Source: Morchella semilibera (Eukaryota; Ascomycota; Pezizomycetes; Pezizales; Morchellaceae). From it: a stretch of DNA of 64,000 bases. Position 1 is the first letter of the stretch; each line of letters starts with the position of its first letter. A program made the translations under genes and the position numbers. The notes beneath the pieces are model-generated. The model searched no databases and was not told the origin of the DNA. It was given only the letters and a program-made list of their open reading frames with translations. Shown piece by piece: positions 33,301-46,448 of the stretch. The DNA lies in NCBI GenBank assembly GCA_009192285.1, contig WBVU01000009.1:2294001-2358000 (forward strand), in the 5' to 3' direction.

Positions 33301-36003
33301 CTGCCGCCTCGGTGGATTGATTTTACTCTATCATCTTTTGGGTTTCTGCTTGTATATATGCATTTATTTAATTAATCGCACACTTGATAATTGTTCCTAA
33401 CTCTCGCTGCCAAGCACCAAATCTACCCCTTACCCAATCGGAATGTTTTGTCGCTTAACTGGTTTTTTTCTTTTCTTTTCTTTTCGCGACAAGCCTTTTT
33501 ATGGATGGTGGGGTCCAAACAACTGAACGGGGTTCGTGACGTCTGTCAACTAACTAAGCTTCCGCTACAGCTGCAGTTCAGTGGCTTATCGCCAAGCTCA
33601 GGTCTTTTGTGGACGACGATACTTTCCATCCAGTGAGCTACACATATCCTGGATAGACACCTGAGGTCTTTAACTTGCCGCCTTCTCTATTTAGCTACCT
33701 GAGGTCTTTAACTGGCCACCTCATTATTCCAATTATCACCGTATGGGCTGCTCTCTGTTCATGCGCATATGATGATATATATCTCGCGGATGTAATCAAG
33801 TCTGTGCTCTCTACTTCGCCTAAGTCGACTGCAACTCCTAAAAGCCTCATCGATTCTGTAAGTGGTGTTTTTTTTCCCCTGTGCCGCAACTGTTTTCATC
33901 TCTCTCTGTGTCAAATAATAGCTGATTTATCGTGCTAGATCTCGCTGGCAATTGGCTGGGGAGGTGGTTGTATGGGGAGGGAGGGGTCATTTAACCATTG
34001 CCTGGTTGCATGAATTGCCGATAAAGCACCTGCATTTCCCTGGAAGAAAGACGCCACTACGAAAGAAACAGGGGATAATGGAACATCACGAGGAACACTC
34101 TTTTTCCCTCTTTCAAAACGGGTTTGAAGGCAAATCAGAAGGAGGAGGAGGGAGCTAGCTAGAGTAAAGGTCCATGTGGTTGAGAGATACCTACCACACT
34201 TGCCAGGGGCGGTCAGAAAAAAAGGTTAATTGCGGGTGCTCCTTTCCCTTCTGTTCGGCCAGCTAGCTACATGTATGTGGCCAGGATCATTTTTCTCTCT
34301 TGCTTCGATCGAGGCTCCAATGGAAGCTCCGCTGATAGTTCCGCATCCCCGGAATGAAAAATTCAGAGTAAAAAAAAAAAGATTTTTTACAACTTTAGTC
34401 TCATTACTGCCTCGGACCACTCACATACTTGAAACGCATACCTAAATACCCCAGATATGTGGGGGAGCACCCCTAATCCATGAGAAATATCGAGTTCTCA
34501 CCGTCGATTTGGTCATGGTGCCACAGGAAATCCATTTTGGTCGCCAGGACATCAACGGCTCTGACGGCCCGCATTCCGTCGGAGATCCCCTGTAACGGAT
34601 AAGAGGGCCGATGCCCTGTAGGACTTCATGTGCACTTTATTCTTCGAGTACATACAGCAGGTAGCTCATATCCAGGAAAAGGCCACCCAAGACAACGGCC
34701 CGTATTGTGCAGTGCTACATACTGTCTCCTGGTGGTACCTATCAAATGGGAATGTACCTACTTGTTTTTCTGTGGGTGAAGGTACTAACCCCCCTCCCCT
34801 CGGGAGAGTTGACGTGACGGAATGTGTTTATTATACCAATTAGGTAATTCTAAAAAGTTTGGAGTATATACACCGCGACCGATTATTATAGTACTGAGGT
34901 CGGAATTAAATTGTGAATACTACATTTATGGTTCCCCCACAACCCCAGACTGAGCTAAACTACCCAGGACGCCACTATCTCGATTACTAAAGCACAGATA
35001 TTGGAATCCCTCACTGGTCCACATACATGGCTCTATGATCTGAATAAACATCCTCTTTCGTGCGGGGTATACATGCTGCTACTATATTCTGTCTAGTAAG
35101 CAGCCCGATTACTACTAGCGAATTCCAAATATCTGACGAGGAGCGAATCGACGGGGAGGGGGAGTTTGCAGCCTTCCAGACGCGTATGGTTTGCAGGGTT
35201 AGGATCAATTGAACTAGATCGGTAAAATAACTATTCAACGAAATCCACTCTCGAGTGTCCTTTGGGCCGGGTTGTGATGGACATACATGCGTACGAGTAG
35301 GGAACGCCGCAGCTAAAAGTATTTTGGGTCTCCGGTACGGAACGAAATAAGATCGTGCCTATATTTCCTCCTCCGGGCAAGGATGAAAGAAAAACACGGA
35401 AAATCATTATTACTATTTTGGCCACAAGACACAAGACACAAGAAAAAATACCTAGATTGCCTAAAGAACCTACCTATCTTGCGGTGCGTCCCCTGATCGA
35501 TTGTCAACTCCTGAAAGTCATATCATCTTTACCCTGAAGCGTTATTATAGAAGCGTCAATTAAGACACCCTCTGTCAATTGCGTCTGTTCGGTTAACGGT
35601 TTCGCCTCAATCAAAAATAATAGCCTAACTGCTTGGCTACATACCAAACGCCTCTCTATGGCGTTGCGGCCAATAAATATTCCATCAACTAATCTCTGTT
35701 CCTTCCGTTCCTTCCTTGCCTGCCAATTGGGTTAGCAATAGCTACATGTATGGATTAATTGATTTGATTGCCAGCTGCATGCAGGACCTGGGAAGCTGGA
35801 GTACCTAACTTCCCTAACGGCAAATATCATCTCTGGAGGTGTCTAAATATCTCGTGCAACCATATGCGCCATGGGTGTCTACATCGAAAATATCCAAACG
35901 ATAATGAAACCCTTTCGTTCTGCCTGTGATCACTGTTGCCCCACATCGGCCAGGATTGATAGAGTAGGCGGAGGTGGAGCAACCGGACCACGAGAAGGGG
36001 ACA
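30329..36003. other. Gene-poor spacer
   Basis: No recognised gene. It holds the hairpin MITE at 31.9 kb and a 17-bp direct repeat (ACCTGAGGTCTTTAACT at 33659 and 33697). A B-box-like site (GGTTCAAACCC, minus strand, about 32716-32726) sits next to a poly-T run on that strand, which could be a SINE remnant. A short frame at about 33765-33857 ending at GTAAGT looks exon-like but has no partner. Confidence 0.55.
31896..32014. mobile_element. Hairpin MITE, TA-flanked (Tc1/mariner-like)
   Basis: Inverted repeats of 29 bp (31896-31924 and 31986-32014) differ at two positions and contain GGTAATAAGTGATGGAAC. TA dinucleotides lie near both tips, as in Tc1/mariner MITEs. The 61-bp middle has no coding capacity. 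Confidence 0.72.
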
Positions 36004-36012
36004 GTATATAAT
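36004..36012 (+). promoter_or_regulatory. TATA-like element of the sugar transporter gene
   Basis: TATATAATA lies about 105 bp upstream of the transporter ATG (36117), at a fitting distance for a TATA box with a short leader. Confidence 0.4.
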
Positions 36013-36116
36013 ACACCTTGGGTGCTACTCTGTTATCTGATTCCCTCCCACAACTCCAGACTTCTGGCCAACGTTGGCACCCTCCACCAAAAGTACAAAC
36101 CTACACTCGGAGTACA

Positions 36117-38021
36117 ATGTCAGATTCCTCCTTTCACAACGAGAAGGAGACAGCCGCGCACAAGGTCGTGGTTGTCGAGAATGTCGCCTACGCGGATGCG
36201 CTTCTCAAGGCCCCCGTCAAGCCATGGTCGAAGCGTATGATCCAGATGTACGGGCTGTGCCTTCTGGCAACACTGAACGCATGTATCAACGGTTACGATG
36301 GTTCTCTTATGGGGTCTATCAATGCTATGAAACCTTACCAGAAACAATTCGGAATGATCAAAACGGGAGAATCGACGGGTTTTGTCTTTGCTATCTACAG
36401 TACGCTTTCCAGCCAAATGGACGGTGATAACTCTTGAGATTGGGGGCTAATTATATGAAATAGCTGTTGGGAATCTTTGCGGTAGTTTTGTTGCAGGCCC
36501 TCTTACTGACACCTGGGGTCGTCGATGGGGAATGTTTTCCGGAGGTACGCTACTATCCCACCAAAACAAATTGCACACCTACGAAGCTTTATGGCTGACG
36601 CTTGGCGTATTGTAGCTTTTTTTATTATCCTTGGTACATGTATTCAGGCACCCTCACAGCACATGCCACAATTTAAGGGAGGACGTTTCGTTCTTGGTTT
36701 CGGAGTGGCTATGAGTGCCACTGCCGGACCTAGTTACGTTGCTGAGATGGCTCATCCCAAGTATCGTGGTATTCTCACCGGTATATTCAACAGTTTCTGG
36801 TTTATTGGATGTAAGTTACCATTGATACTCCTGGACATAAGATAGAGACTAAAGCGGTTTAACAGCTATTCCCGCCTCATGGGTCTCTTACGGAACCAAT
36901 CTTCATTACCCGACCCACAATAACTCCTGGAGAATCCCATTGTGGCTGCAGATGTCCTTCTCTGGAATTATTCTCGTTGGATCCCTCTTCATGCCCGAGA
37001 CCCCGCGTTGGCTCATGGCAAATGACCGTCACGAAGAAGCTCTCGCAGTCCTCGCCAAGTACCACGGTGAAGATGACCCGCATAACCCAATTGTCCAGCT
37101 TAGTTTCCGCGAGATGCAGGAGCAGATCTCCAAGACCGGTTCAGACAAGAGATGGTGGGATTACAGCGAATTGGTAAAGACCAAGGCTGCCAGGTGGAGA
37201 TTGACTATGGTTGTCTCTATGAGTTTCTTTGGGCAGTGGTCTGGGAACGCCGCAATCAGTTACTTTTTGCCCGTTATGTTGGAGCAAGGTCAGTAGCCCG
37301 TCCCACATACACATCACGCTGCTAACAATCATGAAGCTGGTATTTCCGACGTTGACACGCAGCTCATGCTCACGGGAGTCATCGCTGTCATCTCCTTCAT
37401 TGGTGCTCTTATCGGATCATCTCTAGTCGACAGGGTTGGTCGCAGGAAGATGCTGTTTACCACCTCTTGTCTGTTTGTCGTCTGGTTCGCCATCATCACC
37501 GGTCTCTCTGCCAAGTTCGCCGGAACCGACAACAAGGCCGCCTCAAACGCTACCATTGCCATGATCTACCTCTTTGGATTCACCTTCAGTATCGGCTTCA
37601 CACCCTTCCAGGCTCTGTACCCCGTCGAGTGTCTCACCTTCGAGACCAGAGCCAAGGGTATGGCCGTATACAACTTCTGGGTCAACATTGCCAGTTTCTT
37701 CAACCAGTACGCCACGCCAGTCGGTCTCGGTGATGGTAAGCCCTCCCTCCCCCAACCTGCAACTTATTTAATCCTTCCCCATGCTAACCGGACATTGTGA
37801 CAGTTCAATGGAGATTCTACTTCCTCTACATCGCCTGGGACGCCTTCCAAGCCATCTTCATCTACCTGTTCTACGTAGAGACCAAGGACCGCACACTGGA
37901 GGAGCTCAACGAGATTTTCAACGCCCCCTTCCCCAAGGCCGCCAGTCTGAAGAAGACCGTTGTGGCCGTTGAGGGTGGGCAGGGAGTTACTAATATTATT
38001 GAGGAGGTTGAAAAGGCCTAG
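36117..38021 (+). CDS. MFS sugar transporter (lactose-permease/hexose-transporter-like), 6 exons, 532 aa
   Basis: Exons: 36117-36399, 36464-36544, 36616-36810, 36866-37288, 37337-37735, 37804-38021. All introns are 48-71 nt with CTAAY/CTGAC branch sites, and the phases agree. The product is a 12-helix plasma-membrane sugar/proton symporter of the MFS sugar porter family. Marks in order: NGYDGSLMGSINAM in helix 1, DTWGRRWGMF after helix 2, the PSYVAEMAHPKYRG loop, PETPRWLM at the central loop, LVDRVGRRKMLF after helix 8, YPVECLTFETRAKG, and ETKDRTLEELNEIF at the C-terminus. The NGYDGSLMG motif is typical of the fungal lactose-permease-like branch, but the substrate cannot be read from sequence. 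Length is normal. Confidence 0.93.
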
Positions 38022-41000
38022 TCAGGCTTCTCTTGCGGGGGGCGGCAGGAACAAACATGTAATATTTTGGGGACTTTTTCTTCTTCTTTTTGTTTGATAT
38101 ATAGTTACTTGATTTATGAGGGTGGGAATGTGAAAAATGAAGTAATATCATGCATTGAGCTGAGCTGAGTGGTCGTGATCCATGGGGTATGTGAACCAAC
38201 CTACATGTAGCTACGAAGCTCGCTAGCTATAGAGTTAACCTAATATGCAAACATGAAGCGAGAGAACGGAGAGGCCGTGGAAAGTACATACATTGTATGT
38301 ACAGTGCCCACCCCGGGGTGAAGTACATCATGTATGTAGAGTACCGGGTGCAAGGGCTAGGGTCAGTCAGTCAGTCAGGGTCAGGGTCATAGTCAGGGGA
38401 TAAGAATGCATTAGTTAAATTAGGGTACTACGGTATGGGTGTTCACAGCCGGATCGATGGACGAGTTCGTACCTAACCTCATGTAACAACTACCCCACTA
38501 ATACTGCTGATAGGTACATGTACATGTGGGCCTACTATATTGCCCCAGAGCCCACCCTTCCCCAGGTCCCCCGTTTCCCCATTCCCCCCGTACATACCGA
38601 GTCCCCAGATCCACTCACTGCTGAACTAAACTAGCTGAGGCTGGCTAGCTACCCGTGAGTCAAAGTCAACGAATACACGTAGTATCCCCAGACTGTGTAA
38701 ACAACAAAGCTTAAAGAGGAAGCTTTGTATGACAAAGACTGGTACGAGGCGATATATACTAAAGGCTCTAGCGTCAGCATGCGGGTCTAGAGCATATATA
38801 TTATATTATCTCAGGTAGAGTACTCTATCTATGGGGAGAATGCTGTACTGGAGCAGTCCGCCGCCGCCGAGTGTTACGATTACGGTACAGAGGCGACATT
38901 CTAATCCAAACCAACCTATGTACTTTACACACACACACGTACTGTACTCTGTAAACATCTTATGATCTGCATTTATCTATTATTCCGTGCGGGTTCCGCG
39001 TAATGCTGCTTGTGCAGGGGAAGACCTGGCGGTGGTAATGTATTTGAGGCGTGATAACGCCAAGAGAGTACTAAGTACATGTAGGTAAGCTGTTTGCAGA
39101 GGTGGTTCATCGGAACTTCATATGCAGAGATGGTGGTGGGGCGGTGGTGATCGGGATGGATATGCGGATGTCGATGTCTCAGGTTGTTCTATTGAATCGA
39201 TCTACCTGGTCAATAAGAGGCGTTTTATGGCGATGGGTGGTGCACTGGTGGTGGGGGGGTGGGTTCATAAGATAAGCTCTTAAGAGCTCTCTGATTCTGT
39301 AAGAGTGCAGTTTACCCTATCCAGATAGATTAGTTAACCAGGTAGGTGGTGGTTATGGATCAGTCATGCTGTCAGCGTCAACATAAACATCTCTCCACAT
39401 CTCCTAATATATCCCACATTAAAAAACCTGGAGTGATAAAACGCGATACCCCAGAGCAAGTGGCACCTATTGTACTTACCACCTCGACCCACTATACGTG
39501 ACACAATCTGTTTCAGTAGATGTTTATCGAGATATCACTCTAATTGCCGCGGTGAAAACGGGCGGTAGTTTTCCGAATGAATTGACAATTGTCGCCTCTT
39601 AGCGGGCTTCTACCTTGTCCCTCGCTTGTTTCGAGGCTATAGATTAACTAGCAGACGATCTCCAAACATTGGACTAGGGTTTGTTCGCGCGAAGGCACGG
39701 GGTAGATAATTCGATCCGGGGCCCTAAGTTCGATCAGGGCGGGTTCCGGCATATCCAGGTGCATAAACTTTGTCTCATGTCGAAAGTGTTCTCTCTGCGC
39801 ATGCGTATATGGCGCGCCCATAGTGTTTAAGGGCTACTGCGCTAAAAAGGGGAAGGAAAAAAGAGAAAACTCGGATATACATATATTATGTCTAGTCCAG
39901 ATAACTTCCGTTGGAGCATTTTATCCGGAGAAGCGCGGTGAAGTGAAAGATGGACAGCAAAGGTATTGCGAAACCGAGAACGAAAGCCCCTGCAGCCGCC
40001 AGATTCAACTTGGGTACGCACGCTAAGCGGTGTAAATATATTGGATACAAACCTCGATTGTGTGTGGAACAATATCACAAAATTGCGATTAAATTTGCGA
40101 TTGTGCTTCTAGCTAGCTAGTTGACTCTATTATGTAGGGAATATTGGGTACGGTTCTAGATGTCAATTAATTTCATTATCGTTAGTGATGCCTCTATAAA
40201 GAATGTGATATGATGGGTAGATATTGCTATAATGGCTCTCCAGCCAACCCCTATTATATACCAGTAAATACATGTACTTCTCGAGTCTTTATATATTTAC
40301 CACAAATATCCGTTGTATCTAGGTAAGATACAATCCTCAAAACCGAAAACCTTAAACACCTAAAATTAAGCCTAGAAGCAGTCTCAGAAGTTCAGGATAG
40401 CGTTAATCGGAGTATCAATCAAAGGCCCCCTTTTAGATACTAATGTCCCGGGGAAACACAGCGCCTTATCGATCCCACCACTGAATTCAGCGGTGCCGAG
40501 AACATTGCATATAGCTTGGGACGCTAAAAGAGCAAGACCAGAAGGGCATATGTATATAGGTTGGTATCTTGTAGTGTCATGGGAATCTTCGGTATACGGG
40601 GTGCTGCCACGGCCTACGGTTTTCGGAGATAGCCGCGGTAATGAAGAAGCCTATGCTTGTGCAGAATGGTACATCTTTTGGAGATTGACTAAACCGAGTG
40701 GTATCAAAGCTTCCGAGGATTTTAATTGATACAACACAGGATGCAGCAGATGGATCTGCAAGAACAAGAGAAATGTTTGAGGTGAGGTAGGAAAGGTCCA
40801 AAAGGGCCAGAAGGAGAAAGGTATAAACTAAAGTATGAGAATAATGGCTTGTATGTTGATAAGTCTCGGGATTTATGCGGAGGGATCTGGTATGGTGGGA
40901 GTGATGGGATGCTAAGGATTGTAATAGCTAGCAGAGGCCGCAAGGGAAGAAATCAGTTTATATTATGCCTTGTTGAGAGGAGGAGGAGGACCTACATTTT

Positions 41001-42470
41001 GTCCTTCTTTTCGTTACTATCAGGCGGGGGAAACGACTCTGTGGTTTGATTCCCGGTGCTGTTAAGGCCGCTGACTCCGCATTGTTTCCAACCTGGGGAA
41101 ATATCGCGTGGAAGTAAACAAAGAGTAGTTGTCTATCGTGTGAGCTGAACTGGAGACTAAGTATTACTCTATAATAAGTTGTCAGATATGGTAACTACCA
41201 TTGAATCCCTAAGCATGGCTTGGATACCTGAATTAGTAATGAATTAATCATAATAAATCACTCGGAGCCTACTGGAGTACCATTCAGTCAGTCAGTCCTA
41301 GGACGAGCATTATAATCAATCAATCAATCAAGGCGAGGCCAATCAAACAAGAAAGAAAAAAAAATCAAGACAAGTCTGGGAACCCGAGTGACCATCTGTG
41401 TGCCAAGCAAGTCCTCGCGAAAATCTTCGACAAAGTTATTTTACTCAAAACAATAAAGACCCGCGTACCCCTAGATATGGCGAATAACAATTGGGAATCC
41501 CACATGATTTCTCACCCTTAAATTTTCAGGTGATACTAGGACCCTGTTTCAGTTTTAAAAAGGTATAGTATCAGCTCCAGAGGAATCAAAACGCACCGCT
41601 TAATTATAAGATATAAAGAGACGTAGATCGATAACTTCTAATTGTTAGTACAATGAGAGACTGCGTCGATTCATATCTAGCAGTGAATATTTTGCGTCTT
41701 TGAGGGGGTAGGCCTTGCATTCATATTACCTATGGTCTTTGGGGTCATTAATCGTGAATATAGGGCTTCAACTAGAAGGATGGTAAGTGTAAGTACATAC
41801 ACATGTCTACGCAAATCAGCAGCAGAAAACTAAGATATTACATACTCATGTTCTCCTCTCTAGTCTCGTGGGGTTGATACCTATCTTTCCGTCAGCGATT
41901 ACTTCTACCTCTCGCTTTGAGTAAAGTGTGGCCTGTCAAACCTCTATCTGTCCGGACTTCCCTCTGTTCAATCTCCTGATCATGTCCTAGCATTGTAGAT
42001 CTAGACCTTCACTGATGGCCGAGGGGGAAATGAATAGCCCAGGCATCTAAGGGTTTGGGCTCGTTTGAAATAATATCTTGGTCAGGGATGAAGATTGACG
42101 ATGAGATTTGTGTGATGATCTTCGATGGTAGGTTTGGTGGTCGCGATGAGAACTAGAATGAACAATCAGAGAGATGGCGATGTGGGGGAATTTTCGCACT
42201 TGGCATCAAAGGTATGTACCTACATGTATGTACTCGACCAGGTGTTTGTGGATACATACGTCTATGTAAATGATACATATAGCAACCCTAACCCATCTAT
42301 GTATGTATTGATGTACCTACATCGCATGTGGATAAAGCTGGGGTCAGTTATTATTCCCTCGCTAATTTAGAGTCGAGTCTAGACCCATGTACCCGGAGGC
42401 ATTGTAATTTACAGCCCTCGGTTAATTTCTTGGCTATCGTAATCGACTCTAAGTAGGCAGTCCAGTATAT
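38022..42470. other. Gene-poor spacer
   Basis: No gene recognised. It has several TACATGTA sites, CAGTCAGTCAGT tetramers (about 38363 and 41284), and two tRNA B-box-like motifs near 39.7 kb (ATTCGATCCGGGG, AGTTCGATCAGGG) plus one at 41044 (GGTTTGATTCCCGG), none with a tRNA fold. These may be SINE remnants. Confidence 0.5.
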
Positions 42471-42526
42471 ATCTCGATATATATATCCTCACCCACCTCA
42501 CCCACCTCACCCACCTCACCCACTCT
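42466..42526 (+). promoter_or_regulatory. Core promoter region of the oxidoreductase gene
   Basis: A TATATATAT-type element (about 42478-42486) lies 75 bp upstream of the ATG. It is followed by four CACCCACCT-like tandem units (about 42490-42526) and a CT/AC-rich leader with repeated AACCAT just before ATG, as often seen in fungal 5' leaders. Confidence 0.4.
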
Positions 42527-42559
42527 CCAAACACCTCCTCAACCATAACCATAACCATC

Positions 42560-44117
42560 ATGTCTTCTCCTTCTCCCTCCCCTCCTCCTACTCACCCTTC
42601 TTCTACTCCTCGAGACTACGATCTCATTGTCTTTGGCGCAACCGGTTACACTGGAAAACTTGTCTCCCAACAAATACTCATTCACAGCCCCACCAACCTC
42701 AGGTGGGCTATTGCTGGTAGATCATCTCAGAAGCTCACTCCCCTTGCTACAGACTACAATACAAGCTATCCCGATCGACAACCTGTTGGTAGGTTTTCAT
42801 GGGGGAAATCCTTTGGTCTTTTTATCAACCAGCTTATATAATTGGACATGTTTCAGACACGTTCGTCTCCGACTTGAGTGAGGCGGCACTAGACAATTTG
42901 ACAAAGTCAACGCGCTGTTTAATTTCGACAGTGGGACCATTTATAAAATACGGGACTCCTGTGGTGGCAGCTTGTGCGAAGAATGGGACTCATTATGTGG
43001 ATTCTACTGGCGAGACTCCGTGGGTAAAGAGGATTGTAGAGAAGTATCACGCGGAGGCAAAGGAAAATGGAGCCATCGTAAGTGTCCAATTTCTTGATAG
43101 TACCTACATTATGGCCCTAGCTATTATGACTTCGACTGACTGGGTTGGGCTTCTTCGTTTAGTTGGTACCACAATGTGGTGTCGAGTCTGCGCCGGCGGA
43201 GTTGTCGGCTTATGCACTCGTGAAACATGTTAGGGATAAATTGGACTGCGGAGTGAGAGAGATGGTTTATATAGTTGATGATCTCAAAGGCCGTGTGAGC
43301 GGTGGAACTGCCGAAGTATTACACCTATAACTCCATAGAGACCCTTGTTCGTGCTGATGGTTTTCTCAGACCGCGCTCTCTATGTTCGAGCACTGCAGTC
43401 TCCGGGAGATCCTTACTTCTGCGCATCCCCTCTCTCTTTGCCCGGTCCCAGGCCACCGTCTTCATTGCAGTCTTCCTCTCAGGCACCACCCGACATTTGG
43501 GTATCTCACGGTGTGGATCCAGGCCGTACCAGACACTACTCTTGTTATGCGCGGGTGGGGGCTTCATAATGAAGGCCAGTATTATGGAGAGAACTTCCAG
43601 TTTCGGGAGTACAAGAAAACCAGGAACTACATCACAGCGATAATTTGGGTCGTCATCTTCTCTATCATGTCAGTAGTGCCATTGTTCGCGCCTTTAAGGT
43701 ACGTCTTCACTATCCTATCTGATCTAAATAAACAACGACGATGACGAAATTGCTGACACCATCAGATGGCTCGCCCGAAAATTTATAACCAAGCCCGGAG
43801 ACGGCCCAACCCCTGAGGAAACACTAGATCGGAAGTACCGGGCTGAGTGGCGCGGTATCGCAGAGGCTGATGACGGAAGAGCTGTGCACCAGAGAGCTTA
43901 TGTCTCTTTCCGCTGCGAGAAAGATTGCTATACGCTCACTGGTATCTTGTTGGCGTTGACAGCTATGGGGATCTTGTTTGATGAGGATACGTCGGCGAGG
44001 AAGATTGGTGGTGGTGTGCTGACGCCATCGACGGTAGCGACGGAGAAGTATTTCACGGAGCTGGAAAGAGCGGGGGTTTTTGTTGAAGCAAAGGTGATGG
44101 ATTGGCTGAGGGAGTGA
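42560..44117 (+). CDS. Saccharopine dehydrogenase-like oxidoreductase, 5 exons, 427 aa
   Basis: Exons 42560-42788, 42857-43077, 43163-43315, 43370-43698, 43766-44117 (1284 nt, in phase). The N-terminus has a Rossmann fold for NAD(P): YDLIVFGATGYTGKLVSQQI (GxTGxxG), then WAIAGRS. The mid part has the family's STVGPFIKYGTPVVAACAKN and GTHYVDSTGET motifs. The C-terminal part has a hydrophobic helix (YITAIIWVVIFSIMSVVPLF) and WLARKFITKPGDGPTPEE. This matches the SCCPDH/trans-acting enoyl reductase group rather than true lysine-pathway saccharopine dehydrogenase; members are lipid-droplet or membrane associated and the substrate is mostly unknown. Intron 3 has a weak donor (GTATTA). Part of exon 4 (LSLCPVPGHRLHC...) is less conserved than expected. 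Confidence 0.88.
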
Positions 44118-44603
44118 GTAACGACCAAGTTTCATGAGTAAGGAAATATGAATAATGACCTGTTTTATGAGTAAGGAAATATGAATAATCAATTACTATG
44201 ATTCAAGTTTAATGAAGTGGCTAAAGAATCGAATATGGATCAATAATAGATGTTATTATTGGGTTTTAAAAAACGGTTCAGTCAGCTGAAGCTTCCTGGA
44301 GTTGAGATTCAGTTTACTGAGGCTAGGGCTCTCTGAGGATTGAATATATCTGTGGTTGGGGCCTGTTCTGGTTCAGTAAACTGTGTGGAAAAAGGAAAGC
44401 CGAGTGACAGTCCATGACTTCGATCATCAATGATTGAAGCTCCACGTGGAATTCAATACTGCTTTATTCCATTAATTAAAGTACGGATACCTTCTGATTT
44501 TTGGGATAAATACAGTCTCGTTCCTGTTTCCTACGGACCGCCGACTTTGATGTGCTGGGAACGAGCCCGGGTTAAACGATATATCCCTACCTCCCTGTAG
44601 TGG

Positions 44604-44612
44604 TATATATAT
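44604..44612 (+). promoter_or_regulatory. TATA-like element of the rhamnosidase-like gene
   Basis: TATATATAT lies about 130 bp before the ATG at 44743, within the 625-bp spacer that follows the oxidoreductase gene. Confidence 0.35.
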
Positions 44613-44742
44613 CCTGTTATCCGGCCGCGCCTAAATAAGTTACCGGTATACCGAGACCCCGCAATATCGGAATAATAAACACGGCAGGTTATACATTGCT
44701 CTAATAAAAGTCAACCAGTCCGTAATATAGCACTGCATAAAG

Positions 44743-46448
44743 ATGTCGCGCTCAATAGCCCCCACCGACCTCCAGCGCTTCCGCGAAACAGCATCATCAC
44801 TCATTCCACAGCTCATCGAACGACATGAAACCCCAAAACGCATAATTTGCTTCGACCCCTGCGACAAGACTTATCTCCGCTATAAGTCCTCGAGTCTATT
44901 CCCTGTAGAGGAGCTCGAAAGTCGCCTGTGGGGGAAAGGCGACGAGTTCATTATCGATTTCGAGAGTCATCGGACTGGGTATTTCTCGTTCGATCTTGCA
45001 GGGGAGGGCGACTCGGTTGGAGATGCGCCTACCAGGCTGCGATTGGTATTTGGGGAGGTCCCCGGCGATGTCGTCGAGGAGCTGGATCCGGCGAAATCAA
45101 AAGTTGGTAGTGGTTGATAAATTTATTCTGTGGAATATAGATCGCTAACGTTAATGGCGGTGCTAGTCGTGGATTTCAACGGCGTGGTATCCGGATGAGG
45201 TTATCAACATCGATGAGTGTCCATCGAACGTGAAGCTGCCACGCAGATTTGCGTTCCGTTATGTGCGTGTGCAGGTGCTCTGCGGGTCGAAGTCCTACAA
45301 AATAAGGTTTGTGAATGTGAGGGCGACAGGAATATCATCGACCGTGTCCCTACCGCTCCCATACCAGGGCGGTGATGCACTGCTTCAGAAGATAGACGAG
45401 ATCTCGGTGATTACGTTGCGGGACTGCATGACCACCATTTTTGAGGACGGACCAAGGAGGGATCGGAGGTTATGGCTGGGAGACTTGAGGTTGCAAGCAT
45501 TGGCAAATTACTACACGTTCAAGAACTATGATCTAGTGAAGAGGTGTCTTTATCTCTTCGCCGGATTTCCGAGAGACGATGGGAGTGTGCCGGCGGCGAT
45601 ATTCGAGAGGCCTACAACGAGGAGAGCGGGGGATTATATATTAGACTACGATGTGCTGTTTGGAGTTACAGTCTTGGACTATGTCGAGTTCGTGTCTTTC
45701 CTAAATCTTTATTCTCGATATATATACATAATTTTAACCACTCTAACCACATGAGGAGTTTAGGGCATCCGGCGACAAGGCCACTGGGCACGATCTGTGG
45801 CAAACCGTAGTCAACAGCACCAAAAATTCCGTTGCCTCAATATCTGCCGACGGAAAATTCACACCCCACAAGGACATCTGGGTATTTCTCGACTGGCAGG
45901 CCGACCTAGACCGGACCACAGGAGCTCATGCACTTATTGTCTATGCGTTAAAAGCCGTAAACCGACTTGGCCACCTTCTAGGGTACCCGGAGATCCATAC
46001 CGATATAATCGCAGCGTCATCCTCGACCTTAATCTCTAGTTTCGATGAAGAAAAAGGTGCTTTCGTGAGCGGCCCTCATCGCCAGGTTTCTTGGGCCTCT
46101 CAAGCTTGGATCGCACTTGCAGACATCGTACCATCCGAAAAGGCAAAAACTGCACTGGTCAATGCCTACAAAGATCCGTCAGCGATAAAGGCGATGACAC
46201 CGTACCTGTTTCACTATGTCACGGAGGCTTTTGCGCGGGTCGGGGCGAGGAAAGAGGCGATGGAATTGCTGGTGGAGTACTGGGGTGGGATGGTTCAGAA
46301 TGGGGCAGATACGTTCTGGGAGGCATATGATCCTGCAGATTCGAGGTTCAGTCCGTATTCGGACCACTTAAATAATTCGTATTGCCATGCGTGGAGCTGT
46401 ACGCCAGCTTATCTGTTGAGGTCGGGATTGATATCGCCGGAGCTTTGA
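44743..46448 (+). CDS. Six-hairpin glycosidase, alpha-L-rhamnosidase-like, 3 exons, 525 aa
   Basis: Exons 44743-45102, 45167-45691, 45756-46448 (1578 nt, in phase). It is a glycoside hydrolase of the six-hairpin fold (GH78-related). Signature blocks: EDGPRRDRRLWLGDLRLQ followed by ALANYYTFKNYDLVKRCLYL; the DIWVFLDWQADLDRTTGAH block; and GADTFWEAYDP with HLNNSYCHAWSCTPAYLLR near the end. There is no signal peptide, so it is likely cytoplasmic, acting on imported oligosaccharide or glycoside. Donors of both introns are unusual (GTTGGT; GTGTCT, with GTCGAG six bases earlier as an alternative that removes two residues from DYVEF|EFRASGD). The substrate is not certain: many fungal members are annotated only as sugar hydrolases. 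Confidence 0.87.

Noticed and set aside
34480-34780. Short stretch with protein-like reading in more than one frame near 34.5-34.7 kb
   Set aside because: Frames are interrupted, no family is recognisable and no splice structure joins them; not reported as a gene.
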